64,000 nt of DNA. It comes from Bryoerythrophyllum caledonicum (Eukaryota; Streptophyta; Bryopsida; Pottiales; Pottiaceae). Of this stretch, positions 9,183 through 21,716 are shown piece by piece. The stretch lies in NCBI GenBank assembly GCA_963971425.1, contig OZ020524.1, forward strand, positions 22,497,022 through 22,561,021, written 5' to 3'. Under the pieces are notes generated by a model. The model searched no databases, was not told where the DNA came from, and worked only from the letters and a program-made list of their open reading frames with translations. Position 1 is the first letter of the stretch, and every line of letters begins with the position of its first letter. The position numbers and the translations under genes are program-made.

Positions 9183-11413
9183 ATTGTCGAGTAGCGAGAG
9201 TTTTTCTTTGGGAAATCGCAGAGATCCTAGCTGCTGCTAGAAATGGTTTGAGAACAAAGGTTGTCTCCAAATAAATCTCTAGTCTTGACCACCAAATCCT
9301 CTTGTCTTCAAGTCTTTAGTCTTCATTCTTCAGTATTCAATCTTCAAACTCCTCCCCGTTTGCCTATCATGTGGTAGCTCTAAAGGGTTAAGGGTAAGGG
9401 TAGGTGATAAGAAACCACGGCCTTGAACGGGTAAAACGGGACGGCCAAACTACGAGTTGACCGTCCGAAAGATTGGCTCCTAAACTTCAAATCCACGGTG
9501 GCCAGCAATCGCGCCTCAACGGTGGGAATAACATAAACACGACCGTGTGGGCCATTAACCCCACTTCGCCGCAACAAAGTTTACGAAGCAGAATTGATAA
9601 ACAACTAGCCTCCAAAACCGGCTGGGAATAACAAATAAAGACAACGAGCCTCCAAAGCCGGCTAGGAATAACAAAGCCACAAGCCACAACACGCAAGTTT
9701 TCTTATCTTCAAGTCTTCATGTCTTTATTCTTCAAGTCTTCAAATCTTCTTATCTTCAAGTCTTGAAGTGTTCAAAAACACAAAAGGCCTCCCAAAGTTC
9801 TTTACCACACTGGCTGCGAGCTTCAGATTGATGCCACAGATGGTTCGAGCCGCCAAATGCCAAGTGCTATAACTTTATGGAAAGCTGGTGCAATAAACTA
9901 ACACCCTCCAAAATCTCAGGTTATTCTAAACTACCTTCTAAAAGTTATGGAGGTTCAAAGTTTGTGCCTTCTTATGTCGATGGCAGCAAACCCTCTCCAA
10001 CTTCGGCGGCTATAACTTCTATACTACAATTCTAAATGAGTTGTATAATAGCTTTATAGAAAGATAATTTAATAAGCTATAATTTCTATAAATATCACTT
10101 TAAACCAATCTACTCACTAAAAGTTGTGTAAGCTCAAAACTCACGCCTGCCCACTTCCAAGACGGCAGAACTCTCCTCTATTTAGATGGCTATAACTTTT
10201 TTATAGAGCATTTAAATGAGTCGAGTGAAAGCTTCTTAGAAAGCTACTACAATAAGGTATGCTTCTCTCAAATTTTAAGTCCGAACACAAAGTATCTAAG
10301 CCGTGGTGAAGCCCGAAGTGATTGCTCCTCTATTCGGGTGGTAGCTAACTATTTTTCACTCAAACGCTCGTAACTTTTGCATAAAAACTCTAAATTAAAC
10401 AAAAACACCGCTCAAAGAAGCGCAACTTCACAAGAAGCAACTCCACAAATTTTCATAACATTCTCATGAAAAACGAGTATATACCGCTCGATCTCCCTCT
10501 CGGGAATTTCACTCACCCCTTTCGACACACCAAAAACACACACCAAGAAGAAAGGAGAGTCGCCCCCCCTTATCCTTCCACATCAGCCCATGCCTAAGCC
10601 ACATTGGCATCTAAAGCCTATTGGTTAATCTCCTACAACACTCTGAAGTCTACCAAGATAAGATAGGAAAGAAACCCCAACCATTGGGCTTTAAAAGGTG
10701 TGGTTCCAAAAGAATTCTAAGACAGTCAAACCTTTTCTTAGTTTCTTTTATTTTTCTTTCTTGCATCTTGATCTAACATAAACATAAACACATAGCAAAC
10801 TCCTACATTAACAACTAAATGGATTCTACCTTTATCTACCCGAATAAAAACTCTAGAATTTGACGGAGCACCGCAGAAACATAACTTGCTCTCCGTTCAT
10901 CGTTTAAATAGGTCAGCGGCCCTCGAAGCCAAAGACGGTGGCCCATCTCATTAGAAAAGCGACTCACCATTTGGCTTTTATTGGTATTTTCAAAACACCC
11001 TTCAAACACCATCTGACGGCCATCCGTCAATGAAGCTTCAGCCTCCAATACAATCACTAGAGCTCTCGCATCCGATTATAGATTCACAAATGTAAATTGC
11101 CGCAGACTTGGATCTGGACGTGGTTGAACACGACACTCGGACGGCCCCGCTTCATCTCGCACTCGCCGTCCTCGGGGGGTGCACCTTTCATTAAAACCAA
11201 GAATCATGTGCATGCGCAGCCTACTTTTAAAACCCCCTATATACAACTTTCTTTTTGTGAAAGGAGGTAATATACATACAATTACAACAATAAATATACA
11301 AGTGACAATATGTATACACAAAAAAAAATCCGTTCATATATAGTCATTAACATAAGTATACAAATATACTTTTGAACAAAAATCAACCCCTATAATATGT
11401 ATAACAAAATATT
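9183..11413. repeat. Unclassified repetitive DNA in amidase intron 10
   Basis: Contains CTTCAAGTCTTC-type tandem words at 9290-9350 and 9700-9770, two tandem copies of GCCTCCAAA.CCGGCT.GGAATAACAAA near 9610-9680, and three to four diverged modules of about 180 bp each containing GCTATAACTTT at 9860-10390. These resemble decayed LTR or untranslated retroelement sequence. No coding frame is convincing; the 73- and 81-codon minus frames at 10836-11321 have no recognisable motif. Confidence 0.4.
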
Positions 11414-14400
11414 CTAACTTTCATCAGCAAAGTCGTTGAAAACTTTTTCATCATCTAGATGTAACTCATAATCATTTAATTCGGCAATATATGTCATTGT
11501 AGCCAATGCAATTATTGTCTCTAAGTCTACCATCAAATGATCAGTAAGATCATATGTCCACTTGTTGTTAGTCCCTTTTTGATACCAACATAAACCAATC
11601 TCCACATTTGATGGACGGTCCATCAAGTCAATTGGATCCCTATACTCCACCCAACGATTACCAAACTTTCTCCGCATCCTATAAACCCTTCCAACAAACC
11701 AAACCTTCACTTGAGTAGATTTTTTTGGCCTCCCTCGTTTTTTCACAATTTTAGCTTCAAGTGTGTTCAAAAAACACACACCACGCTCACAACCAAGCTT
11801 TAGCAAAGTATCATGGCTTCCGGGACTAAGGAGTTTAGGCTTCATATACAATATGCCAGCCTTAATTCAAGTCAACCGATCTTTAGACAAAAAAGGATTG
11901 CCATTCAATTGACTAACAAGTGTACTTTTAAAAATTCTAGACTCCCCTACCATTACATAAGCCACACTTGACTTTACATTTGATAGAGAGGAAATTTCAG
12001 CACCTTCATGTTCATCAACAAGAACATCCAAAGTATGTCGAAGTTGACTCTCCAACTCAACATCTTCATTTATGTCATCTTCAGCCAATAACTCCTGCCC
12101 TTCAGCCTCTATGGAAGCATCCTTACATGAATTTGAATTGCCTTCTTCAACACCACAATTCCCCTTTTCACCACCTTGTGTATTAGAATCATCAATCAAT
12201 ATGTGATCATAATCACATTCATCTTCCTCCATACTTCCAAACGAATGAGCTTCAATTTTTTTTCATGTATCCATGGTTCTACCCACCAACTACCATCTCT
12301 CACAACATTGGGTTTCATACCCAATTCAGCACACATTTCTTGAGCCTCTTGAAATCCCAACTTCAAAGCTAAGACAATGAGATCATCATTTTCCACACAT
12401 GAATAATCTCCCAAATCTGCAGCTTCTAATGTTGAATTCTTCTCCAACTCATTCCATATGTGAGTTTGTTTCTTGTGAGCTCTTCCAAAACGTGGTCCAC
12501 TAGGATCAGCCTCAAACTCCGCAATGCGTGCTAATGCTCCTGCACTTTCAACAAGATCAATCCCATCATAGCTCCTCTCGTTTGAAATCATACCACCAAC
12601 TTTACTAAATTTTTTTCACAAACATCGGATCCAAGCAAGCCAAATGGAACTTCTAAGTGGTTGTACTTATCTTTGAACAACTTGATAAGCAACACAATAT
12701 AATGACACGAAATCTGCATATCTAAATAAGCTTGGCGACTAATAAAATTTGTCTTCAAAGAATAAGTGTGCGTTCCTAAATGCAACCATAGTTTCCACAA
12801 ACGAAGAAAAAATGATACTTCTGATGCAACTTTACATCTATCAAACAAAGACAAGTGAGTAGAAAGAAAGATATCTATATAGGAAGATACAACCTTTAAG
12901 TAGTATTGTGTATCCTTTGTCCTCTCCTTTCGATGTTGTGCACCTTCTCGAAGTTCCAATAAACAATTTTGCACTTTTGTGGATGCAAGGCGTTGAACGG
13001 CAGTCCAATTCTGTCGGTCCTCTCTCTTAATGTCTCCTTCCTGCAACCCATGTTGATCAACAGAAAAAGAAGCATATACAAGATAGATGTGGTTAAGGGA
13101 TGCATGTTCATTGCCTAAAATCAAATGACGTGTAGGTGAGTCCAAAGGATTTACAAGCTTCTTCCCATTGTGCACAAAATCTTGATCATGTAAACCATAA
13201 ACGTTGGAATTTGCTAACACCTGGCACTAAATAACCATCCATCCCATGGAATGGTAAATCTAATACCATCAGTTGCCCCATAATCCTCAAGCATCAGCTT
13301 TCTCCTACGAGCATCTCCATCTGATGCATGACCTATCAATGGACCAACAACATCCAATAAATGGATAGACCACAATGCCCTTACTTTTTCCCATTGATTA
13401 CGAACAAACGCAGCATCAAAACGGTTGCAAGTAAGTTGAATTAGTATCACTAACCTAGGCAATCTAAGATGCAAAGGATTCACTATCAAAACCCGGGCAT
13501 AATGAGCTCTAATGTTTATTTTAAACGCTTGCACAATATTTTCATATCCCTCAAATTCAGACCCTACATTCACAACAAAATTAGAGATGCAATGATGATT
13601 TTCAGCAACACCACAAATTCCAACCAAAGTATTATCCCTAGCTATCCATCTCACAGCCTTTTTAACAACGGTTTCATCTTTAGCCACCATAGAAGGTACC
13701 TTTCCAAGGAGGATATTTTTCATTTCCATAACAGATTTGTACACACCGGCAATGTGGCTGAAAACTTCGTCACATTCTCCAATTTTGTATTTCAATCCTT
13801 TTCGAAGTCCTCGCTTGGTGGTATCCAAAGAGGGACCAGCCATGTTAATTGATAAGAAATGATGGAGTCTAGGACCACCCCATAATTTGATGGTTTCAAA
13901 CATTGCTTTGGTCGTCTTCTTGTATCTTTTTGCCTTATCATCCTTTCCTATATTCTTGCCAATATCAGTAAGAAAGTCCCATAATGACTCCTTACCTTCA
14001 AACTTACCATGGTTATGTGCCACAATGATATTGTGACAAAAAGCTTTCACATCACCTCTACCATGATACTCAGCTGAAGATTCACGCAATGATCTGACCT
14101 TTACAGAAAGAGTTGCAACTCTAACTCTTGCTCGCCACAAATTAGACCGTAAAGACCTAGCTTCTTTTCGAGAGGATTGAGCAAGTTTAATAATTTCAAG
14201 CCTACCATAATATCCCAACCGGACACCTCTGTTGAAATTCCGTTTACCTCTTTGAGTCTTGCTCTTTTTAGAACGATAAACCCTCATTCTAAAATCATTT
14301 TCAGCAGGGATTGATGAACATTCAGAGCATCGAAGTCCAACAAAACCTTCACCTCTACTCAAAGAAACGCGAGCACAATTTACATGACGAAAAGTCCCAT

Positions 14401-15751
14401 TGATAACATATACATTGCTACCATTTTGAATCTGAGCACGAGTGAAAGGTTTAGCATACCACTTCTTTCCTTTCTTAAGGTCGTCCAAGAATGGCTTTAA
14501 ATCCATTGTCACACCATTATAGTCCCAGCTGTCATCCCACAAATCCCAACACATGGACAAAAGATGGGAATATTTGTTTGATTGCTATAAAGCATCAACC
14601 CCATCATTAGTAGAAGAGTCATCAACACTTGGAACACTTACATTCACCAAAAATGAACTTAAATCTTTTTGCCTAGGATCCTTTGATGATGAAGGTTTAA
14701 TAGGACGACCTTTAGGTTTGGGATCTCATTTAGTGGAGCAACCACTAGAGATGTGTGAAACTGCATCATGATGGGACTTTCCAATGACATGCTCACGCAG
14801 GTTAACCTCTAAAGAGCCAGTTTTTGGAAACAAATTCATCCAGTTGTTATCAGCAGTACAACGAATTTTCACTGCCCCAAGTCTAGAATAATTGCCAAGG
14901 GTGGCGTCAACAAGTTCAAATTTACTTGTAGGAAACTCAACTTCAAAGAGTTTAATTCTTTGAAGTGCTTCTTGGACCCTAGACTTATTCTCAGCCAAGG
15001 TTTCTTCACTGTCATTTTTATAATCTGTTTTTGCATGCTCTAAGTTCTTTATCAGCCCATGCCTAACTTCATAATTCTTCAAGTGTCCATCAGAATTTAT
15101 GTGTGACCGTAAATAGTTAGCACATGCATCCCACGGCTTGTTGCTACCTGATCGATGATATCTCTCTTGACATTCATGACAAAAAAGATGGAAAAATACA
15201 TTTTTTCCTTGATCCCTTGTTTCCAATTCCAAAGCATCATGTCGCCCAAGTTTCTTAATTTTCCTTCTTGTATTGAGAATCTCACGGTGCCACTTTTGAA
15301 CATCTTTAGCCAATGCCAGCTTACTGTATAAACGACTTGCATGTCCAAGTACAGCCCCATCAAGCTCTAGATTCATCACCTCAATTGAAGGTTCTTCAAT
15401 TGGTTGTTTATTCATGTTATCATTTAACCCACTTCGACAACCATCACCCTCTGAGGATGTAGAATATGCTGTCGATGACAAGAGACGCTTGTTAGTACCT
15501 CCATCTGGACTAACTATCAATCGGATATGAACAACATCCCCTCTTACTTTCATTTTCTCTTCATTTTTAGATGAAAAAACACTCCCACCAATGCTCAACA
15601 TCTAAAATTCAGATGTGGTAATTTCATCCTCTTTGATTGCCAACCTTACATCACTATAAGTGGCACCCAAAGAAGAGAAGACAAAACCCAATTGGGTATG
15701 TTCGTCATCACAATTTACAGACACAACCTTCACTTCTAACTCTTCAGCCAT
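11414..15751 (-). pseudogene. Transposase-like protein of an unassigned DNA transposon family
   Basis: One coding unit of about 1440 codons starting MAEELEVKVV at 15751. Open segments at 15601-14726 and 14560-13214 share the starting frame, followed by shifts near 13215 and 12590. The last two segments, to 11414, share one frame. In-frame stops at about 15602, 14726, the one upstream of 14560 and 11867 can each be explained as C-to-T changes of CAG or CGA codons. Features in order: two Cys/His clusters (CHECQERYH then H and H near residue 190; C...H near 300-335), a central region with GHASDGDARRRKLMLED near residue 800, PFGLLGSDVCEKN followed by KVGGM near 1040, STLVSQLNGNPFLSKDRL near 1290, and an AT-hook-like KKRGRPKK near 1340. 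I associate this motif set with large uncharacterised transposon proteins of eukaryotes but cannot name a superfamily. TIRs were not identified. It lies within amidase intron 10. Confidence 0.6.
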
Positions 15752-15755
15752 TGCT

Positions 15756-15977
15756 CTAGATGGTAGAGATGTTTAGTTTTTGTACTAGAAAGTGGAGCTC
15801 TTTGAAAGTTACCTCTTCTTGGTCTTCTTCATTCCAACGCAGTAGAGGATCTCCGTATGGCTTTACCGTTTGCACCGTTCCCTCCACAACTGAACCACTT
15901 TTGAACATAGAAAGTCCGATCATGAATGTAAGCTTACTTCTCTTCCGTTTGAGCTCAGCAAATAGAAGGAGAACCAC
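15756..15977 (-). CDS. Small ORF just upstream of the transposase-like gene
   Basis: A 73-codon frame ending 5 bases before the transposase ATG on the same strand but in another frame. The product is mixed basic and acidic with no motif. It may be a leader ORF or an upstream exon of the transposon, or chance. Confidence 0.2.
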   Translation of the reverse strand: MVLLLFAELKRKRSKLTFMIGLSMFKSGSVVEGTVQTVKPYGDPLLRWNEEDQEEVTFKELHFLVQKLNISTI

Positions 15978-15979
15978 CT

Positions 15980-16530
15980 CTACAAACAGATAACAGCAGA
16001 CAGACCCGAATTCAAGCCAAACTTTACTCAGCTCTAACTTTTTGAGTTTAGCTCCGAATTGGACATTCTAAAAACCTATCCTAAATGATTTTATGTGCTC
16101 TTGATGATGGGCTAATAAAAATTTCAGGTTAGGACCCGAGCACCGACTGCATTCACACGGCCAGCAGGCAACTCATTAATCAAGTACGGCTCACCCCTCC
16201 AATTCACCTAATTCCAATTGCTCACGCACAACATGATACATCCCAGTGGCCTTGCATACATGGCACATCATCCAATTCAATAAAAGATTAAAAAAAACCC
16301 GCATAGGCTGTCCACTGATTTTGATCTAACGTGGGGGGATTTTGGGCAGCGCTCGCGCGCCTTAATTCCTTTCCCAACAAAACATTCAATCTCGGTGGCT
16401 CAGCCACTCACTTGCAAGGACAAAGGAACAATCTTGACGAATAAAAAAACTTAGAAAATTCACATTTGGACTACCTGATCAATGTTGGCAGCCTTGCTCC
16501 AGCCTGTCTTCGCGGCCGCAGCTCAACTGT
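15980..16530. other. Non-coding spacer in amidase intron 10
   Basis: Contains a module with CTCTAACTTTTTGAGTTTAG and TTCAGGTTAGG that resembles the modules at 9860-10390 in word content, possibly the far flank of the same decayed repeat. No reading frame is supported. Confidence 0.3.
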
Positions 16531-16953
16531 TCATTGTTTTAGGTTTTGGTTTTGAAACCCTAATCTTATCCTAAACTCAGTAGCGCTTCCGCGTTGAAGT
16601 TTAAACTCGAATTTCTTTTTATCACCAAGCATGCAAGGATCTACAACAAAAGGATCAGCCTCGATCAAAGAAACATGAGAATTGAAGATCATAAAGACTC
16701 CCTGATCAGTGGCTGGGATGATCTCGCAGCTGATCCTCCAATGCTGCAGCCTGGTTTCTGGGAGTAGTTGCTGCAACCTCTCTCCGTATACGCTTGAGCA
16801 CCCAGCCATGCCATCGCCGAGGATGTAGAAACGCTTGCCCTCGTCGCGACCTGCAACTTTGGCGGCCGCGTCGCCGTCATCAGCTCCTCCAAGTTGAATG
16901 CTCCTCAGCTCTGGAACTGCTCCTCGTCGAGAAGATAGTGCACCAAGCGTCAA
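16531..16953 (-). CDS. Unrecognised ORF, 140 codons
   Basis: Begins MTLGALSSRRGAVPELRS and ends GFQNQNLKQ. The composition is balanced, unlike the CT-rich DNA beside it, and the C-terminal half (IPATDQGVFMIFNSHVSLIE, then DKKKFEFKLQ) looks protein-like. No family recognised. It could be a captured gene fragment in a transposon or chance; there is no splice or neighbour support. Confidence 0.25.
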   Translation of the reverse strand: MTLGALSSRRGAVPELRSIQLGGADDGDAAAKVAGRDEGKRFYILGDGMAGCSSVYGERLQQLLPETRLQHWRISCEIIPATDQGVFMIFNSHVSLIEADPFVVDPCMLGDKKKFEFKLQRGSATEFRIRLGFQNQNLKQ

Positions 16954-19486
16954 CGGTATAGGTCATCGCCAGCCGTCATCGCTAGTCTCCAGCCAGCCTT
17001 CGACTGCTGTCACCTTCGCACTTCCCTTGATCGCAGCCGCGCTTCTTCGCTCGCGCCGACACCTGTGCACTTCCGGCCCTCTTGCCGGATCTGATGCTCC
17101 GTCTTTTCGTCCGGGATTCTGTGATTTCCAATCGCATTGTCTCTTCCCTCGACGATCTCTGTGGCTGGTACTCTCTTCTCGCACACCACCGGTGACCCCC
17201 ACAGCCGGAGGATCGAGCTCCTAGCCCTTCACACAACCCCTCACACAGCCGGGGGCTTCCTGCTCTGCTGCACTACCTCGGGTGCCAAGAGGCACCAACA
17301 CTCTCACGTCGTGCGGTCTTCCCGGTCTATCTTCACTTCGCAGGCAGTCCTCCTTCACCTGCTCCTTCGCCTCTCATTCGCAGCACACACACTTCCTTGC
17401 TGCAGATACTCCTCCCTCCTACGATTTCATGGGGCGCTTCTTTTCTAGCTATTCTTCGTCCTCCTCCCTGCCGCTCACACTCTCAACCGGGGCTCTTCCC
17501 CTTCGCTCAACTCACACACACCCTAGGGTTCGGGGCGCTTCCCTTCCTTCCGTTCTCTGTCCTCCTCCCTCCTCCAATTTACACTCTCATAGTAAAAAAA
17601 CGCAGAGAGACAGCCGTTCCGGCAGCTCCCTCTTTCAGGATCGCAACACTCTCAAACTCTCGGGCTCTGCCCTTCGCAACAGGGTGACCATCCATACCCG
17701 CCGATACCCTCGGGGGACTAGCCTTGGCAGCCCTCCAACCCCCTCTCGCGAGAATCGGCGCCTGGCTCCTACGGCAGCCTCTGCACGCCCTAGTCCTTGT
17801 GCGCCAGTTCAGTGCGGATTCCGGGGAATATTCCCTGGAACAACCCAAAATTCCTCCGAGCTGGCTCGCGCGAAAGAAAAAAACAAAAAATAAAAAAGGA
17901 TTTAAAAAGGTAAATTTGGGCATGCCACTAAGGGCAGCCCATGATCGCCAATAATTGGTGCAAATTTTTCCATTTAAATTTGTTTAAGGTTGTCTAAATT
18001 CGTCCCAACCCACATGCCACTACTTCATGATTTTTTACTCTACCCAATTCTACCTAATATCATGTCACGATTTGTATGTGACTACTCTAATTGAACTAGT
18101 GATTGGTTGAAGGCTTTTGTTTTAAGCCTCTAATCTTCTCTTGGCTTAATTTTTCTCCTTGGCTTTATGCCTAATTGTTCTTCTCTCTCTTATGTTTTCT
18201 TTTTCTTTTTTCTAATCTTATTGATCTAGCCATAGATCAAACAAAGCTATATGACGGAGAAACAAGAGAAACGAAGAGAAACAAAGCCATACTTGAACTG
18301 TCGAAGCCAGCCTAAAACCACAGAGCCTTGGAACGCTGAGGAAGCACAATGAACGCACAGCAACGAGCGACGAGCGAGCGCTCAAGCAAGCGGGACAGCG
18401 GCGGCCGACCACAACAGAAAACAAAAACCTAAGCGAGTGCTTAGGCAAGTCGGACAGCGGCGGCCGACCACAAGATAACAAATGAGCTTAACGAATCGTC
18501 CTAAAACCCTAATACAGCCTTTTTGCCCGATATTACCCTAATGCAAGTACATTGCTAATGAAAATCATTCATCCTAGTTTCATCCAATATGAAAACTTAT
18601 CCTATGTAGTATGGTAACGCTACCATACAAGTACAACTGTTGTATACTTCTTAAAGGCCTTTCATATATGTACGTAGTTACAATATATAATATATATACC
18701 ATATGTATATATAATACGGCAAGGTTCTAATCAATATCCCTCCTGTGCACTCACGTATACTCGTACATATTTAGTACAGTACACCCCCCGAGTCGCCGTC
18801 TGGAAGTTGATGGCTGAGAAGATTGAAACGGATCCTCCGGTAATTGCGATAACGACAACTCCCACTCATCTGGGTCTTGAGAATCCATATTGCCAACTCT
18901 AAGCTATCTAAGATTTTAGCTTGGAGTAAACTATGTGAGGCAACGGAGTTATCTTCCCTTTATATCTTACAGTAACTTCTTTAAGAAGCTTACCTTCACT
19001 GAATTACTCTAATAACCATAAATAATTCTATTTTAACTAAAAGTAGCCCGCATCAAAAGATCTGGCTAAAAGACAAGGTCGTGACATTGTATAGTCCCTC
19101 AACAGTTGTATAAAGCCGCCTTGAGTCCACTAATGGTCACCAAGTTGCGGACTTGATTGGTTGTCAAGGTCCGTTGATTGTTGCCTGCCGATTCCGGGTT
19201 CGAGCTTTATCGAACTCGTAGAACGGCCTGGATAGTTGCAACTTGGTACTTGCTAGTGAAAGCAGGAAATAAGCAACCAACCGGCCACCTACGCTTTCCT
19301 GAGCTACAGTGACAAGATGTAGACTTCCAAGTTACGCTAACAAGCTCCGGTTATCCCCGCATTGAACAAAACCGTGGATTTCTCCACGACCCCAACCTTT
19401 TGTATCCTTCTCCTCATACTCTATCCAATGTCTAAGGCAACATCTTTAATATTTTCACACAATATATTAATTTACAACACGACAAC
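16954..19486. other. CT-rich then AT-rich non-coding DNA in intron 10
   Basis: 16960-17880 is strongly pyrimidine-rich on the plus strand with CCCTAGGGTT-type words, like a long 5' untranslated leader; its frames are Ser/Pro/Leu-rich shadows. At 18371-18480 a unit of about 60 bp containing GGACAGCGGCGGCCGACCAC is repeated twice. 18640-18780 is rich in ATATAT and GTAC words. No gene is supported. Confidence 0.35.
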
Positions 19487-20742
19487 GTATAAAAGGCTTG
19501 TGAGAGTCTCATGGACTTCTCTTTGTACACCATCCTGCAAAGTTCTTCATTCTCTCTCAATCTCTGTTCTCAATCATTTTTGGCTGTTGGAAGTGATTTT
19601 TTTTAATTTGATTTTTTTATTGTTTGCCACATAATATTGCACTAGAACAGATTTAAAGGGATGAGATTGAACATTAGTCATAGTATGGGTCGTGAACCAT
19701 TTAGGCTTTCAATAAGTTAGTGATGCTTTTTGGTTTAGTTCTTTTCAAAACAAAAGTATACAGTGGAGCAAGTACAAAGCCTTAGTCGGTTGTTTTATAT
19801 TTCTCTGACTTTGTCTGTCGTTGTAGATGGACATACATGCCATATCACATGAGTAAGTTAGTACTTGATTTTTGGTTCTTTCTTGTTATGTTTTTTCTTT
19901 TTGGTGGAGGAAAGTTTTGGTGGAACATGAGGATAGTATTTTTGTAAATCAGTGACTCACTCATTCTTTATAATATCATGTCCCATGAGACAGACACCCG
20001 TGTCATATTACATGACATAGATACATTTGTCATATCACATGAGTCTGAATCCTATGTTGCACCACAAGTAACTAAGTAAAAAAAACCAAATGAGCCAAAA
20101 AATATGTACTATTGAACCTGCTCTGTTAGACATGCCATTCACATGAATTGATTATGTTTTGACATATGTTGACACATATTTAGGTTTTGTATAATTACAG
20201 GGATTATTGAAGCAAACCTATTTGGGAGCATATTTATTCAAGCCCTATTTCAAGGCTGTACTTGTAAGGTAAAACATAAAGGACATTGTTTTGTATCTTA
20301 AATTTTATGTATTTTCAATCAACTTAAAAAAAAATTATGGACTTAGGATAAATTTAATCTATCTATCCATGTATGAAGGTATTTGGAGGTTATTTTTGCT
20401 ATGTCTTTATTCAACCAAGGATGGTGGCACGACGGTAACACTTCTCAGAATACTAGAAGCGAAGAAATTGAACAAATCCCCGGAAGTTCAAATTATCTAG
20501 TTTTTACATGAAAGACTCAATGTTATTTTATCTATATTATGATTGATGCTCAAGTTCATTATTTTAAGTTTTTTTCTAGAGCAGCATTATGTGAAACAAA
20601 AAAAAACCTAACTATAAAAAAAAAGTTGTACTTGCAGTGGCAAAAAATCATTGAGAACAGAAACCGAGACTTGACTGAACAACTTTGTAGGATAGTGTGC
20701 AAAGAGAAGTGCACATGCTCTAACAAGCCTTTTATGGGTGAA
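19487..20742 (+). mobile_element. Long-TIR non-autonomous DNA element, copy 1
   Basis: Begins ATAAAAGGCTTGTGA and ends with its inverted counterpart (ACAAGCCTTTTAT). The first and last 200 bases or so are imperfect inverted repeats of each other, sharing CTTCTCTTTG.ACACC.TCCT.CAAAG and TCTGTTCTCAAT. The interior has only short frames with no motif. An almost identical copy lies inverted at 21717-22971, so the pair forms a large palindrome. The long TIRs are reminiscent of Mutator-like or other long-TIR MITEs; no target duplication was confirmed. Confidence 0.65.
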
Positions 20743-20780
20743 ACCCGAAAAGAGAAAGATGGGAGAAGAAGAAAATAGTT

Positions 20781-21098
20781 GATGACAACAAGTTTCCTTT
20801 TCGGTGAGCGCCGGTCATGGTTGAATCATTTTTCACAATTAGTGGCATCTCTGACACGATATCTTTTGCTTTCAAATTCGTAAGATGGGAGTTATTTTTA
20901 TTTTGCGGGCCTGTCTAGTTGACTTGTCAAATCTGTCTAATTCTTGAATATCCATCAGAGTGTAAAGCGGGTTTGTGAATTATTTTGGTCAAAAGAGTGA
21001 TCCACCTTCATCATAGATGACGGGATAGGCCACACATGAGAACTTTTCCATACTAATTTGAAAGCAAAAGATATCGTGTCAGAGATGCCACTAATTGT
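20781..21098 (+). repeat. 318-bp segment duplicated across the gap (left copy)
   Basis: Identical to 21299-21616. It contains a 97-bp arm, a spacer of about 175 bp and part of the reverse-complement arm. It ends exactly at the first N. This is the pattern expected when two contig ends overlap but were not merged. Confidence 0.9.
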
Positions 21099-21298
21099 NN
21101 NNNNNNNNNNNNNNNNNNNNNNNNNNNNNNNNNNNNNNNNNNNNNNNNNNNNNNNNNNNNNNNNNNNNNNNNNNNNNNNNNNNNNNNNNNNNNNNNNNNN
21201 NNNNNNNNNNNNNNNNNNNNNNNNNNNNNNNNNNNNNNNNNNNNNNNNNNNNNNNNNNNNNNNNNNNNNNNNNNNNNNNNNNNNNNNNNNNNNNNNNN
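21099..21298. other. Assembly gap of 200 N
   Basis: Exactly 200 undetermined bases, a conventional placeholder length. Both sides carry the same 318-bp sequence, so the true gap may be negative. Reading frames across it are meaningless. Confidence 0.98.
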
Positions 21299-21616
21299 GA
21301 TGACAACAAGTTTCCTTTTCGGTGAGCGCCGGTCATGGTTGAATCATTTTTCACAATTAGTGGCATCTCTGACACGATATCTTTTGCTTTCAAATTCGTA
21401 AGATGGGAGTTATTTTTATTTTGCGGGCCTGTCTAGTTGACTTGTCAAATCTGTCTAATTCTTGAATATCCATCAGAGTGTAAAGCGGGTTTGTGAATTA
21501 TTTTGGTCAAAAGAGTGATCCACCTTCATCATAGATGACGGGATAGGCCACACATGAGAACTTTTCCATACTAATTTGAAAGCAAAAGATATCGTGTCAG
21601 AGATGCCACTAATTGT
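21299..21616 (+). repeat. 318-bp segment duplicated across the gap (right copy)
   Basis: Starts at the first base after the gap and is identical to 20781-21098. Downstream it runs on through the complement arm (21617-21663) into the inverted long-TIR element. Confidence 0.9.
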
Positions 21617-21716
21617 GAAAAATGATTCAACCATGACCGGCGCTCACCGAAAAGGAAACTTGTTGTCATCAACTATTTTCTTCTTCTCCCATCTTTCTCT
21701 TTTCGGGTTTCACCCA

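Noticed and set aside
17137-17954. Ser/Pro/Leu-rich frames of up to 203 codons
   Set aside because: They arise from a pyrimidine-rich non-coding stretch open in several frames at once; no family pattern.
19190-19220. GGGTTCGAGC considered as a tRNA or SINE B box
   Set aside because: No A box at the right distance and no cloverleaf could be drawn.
21058-21393. Frames running through the N gap
   Set aside because: They consist mostly of undetermined bases.
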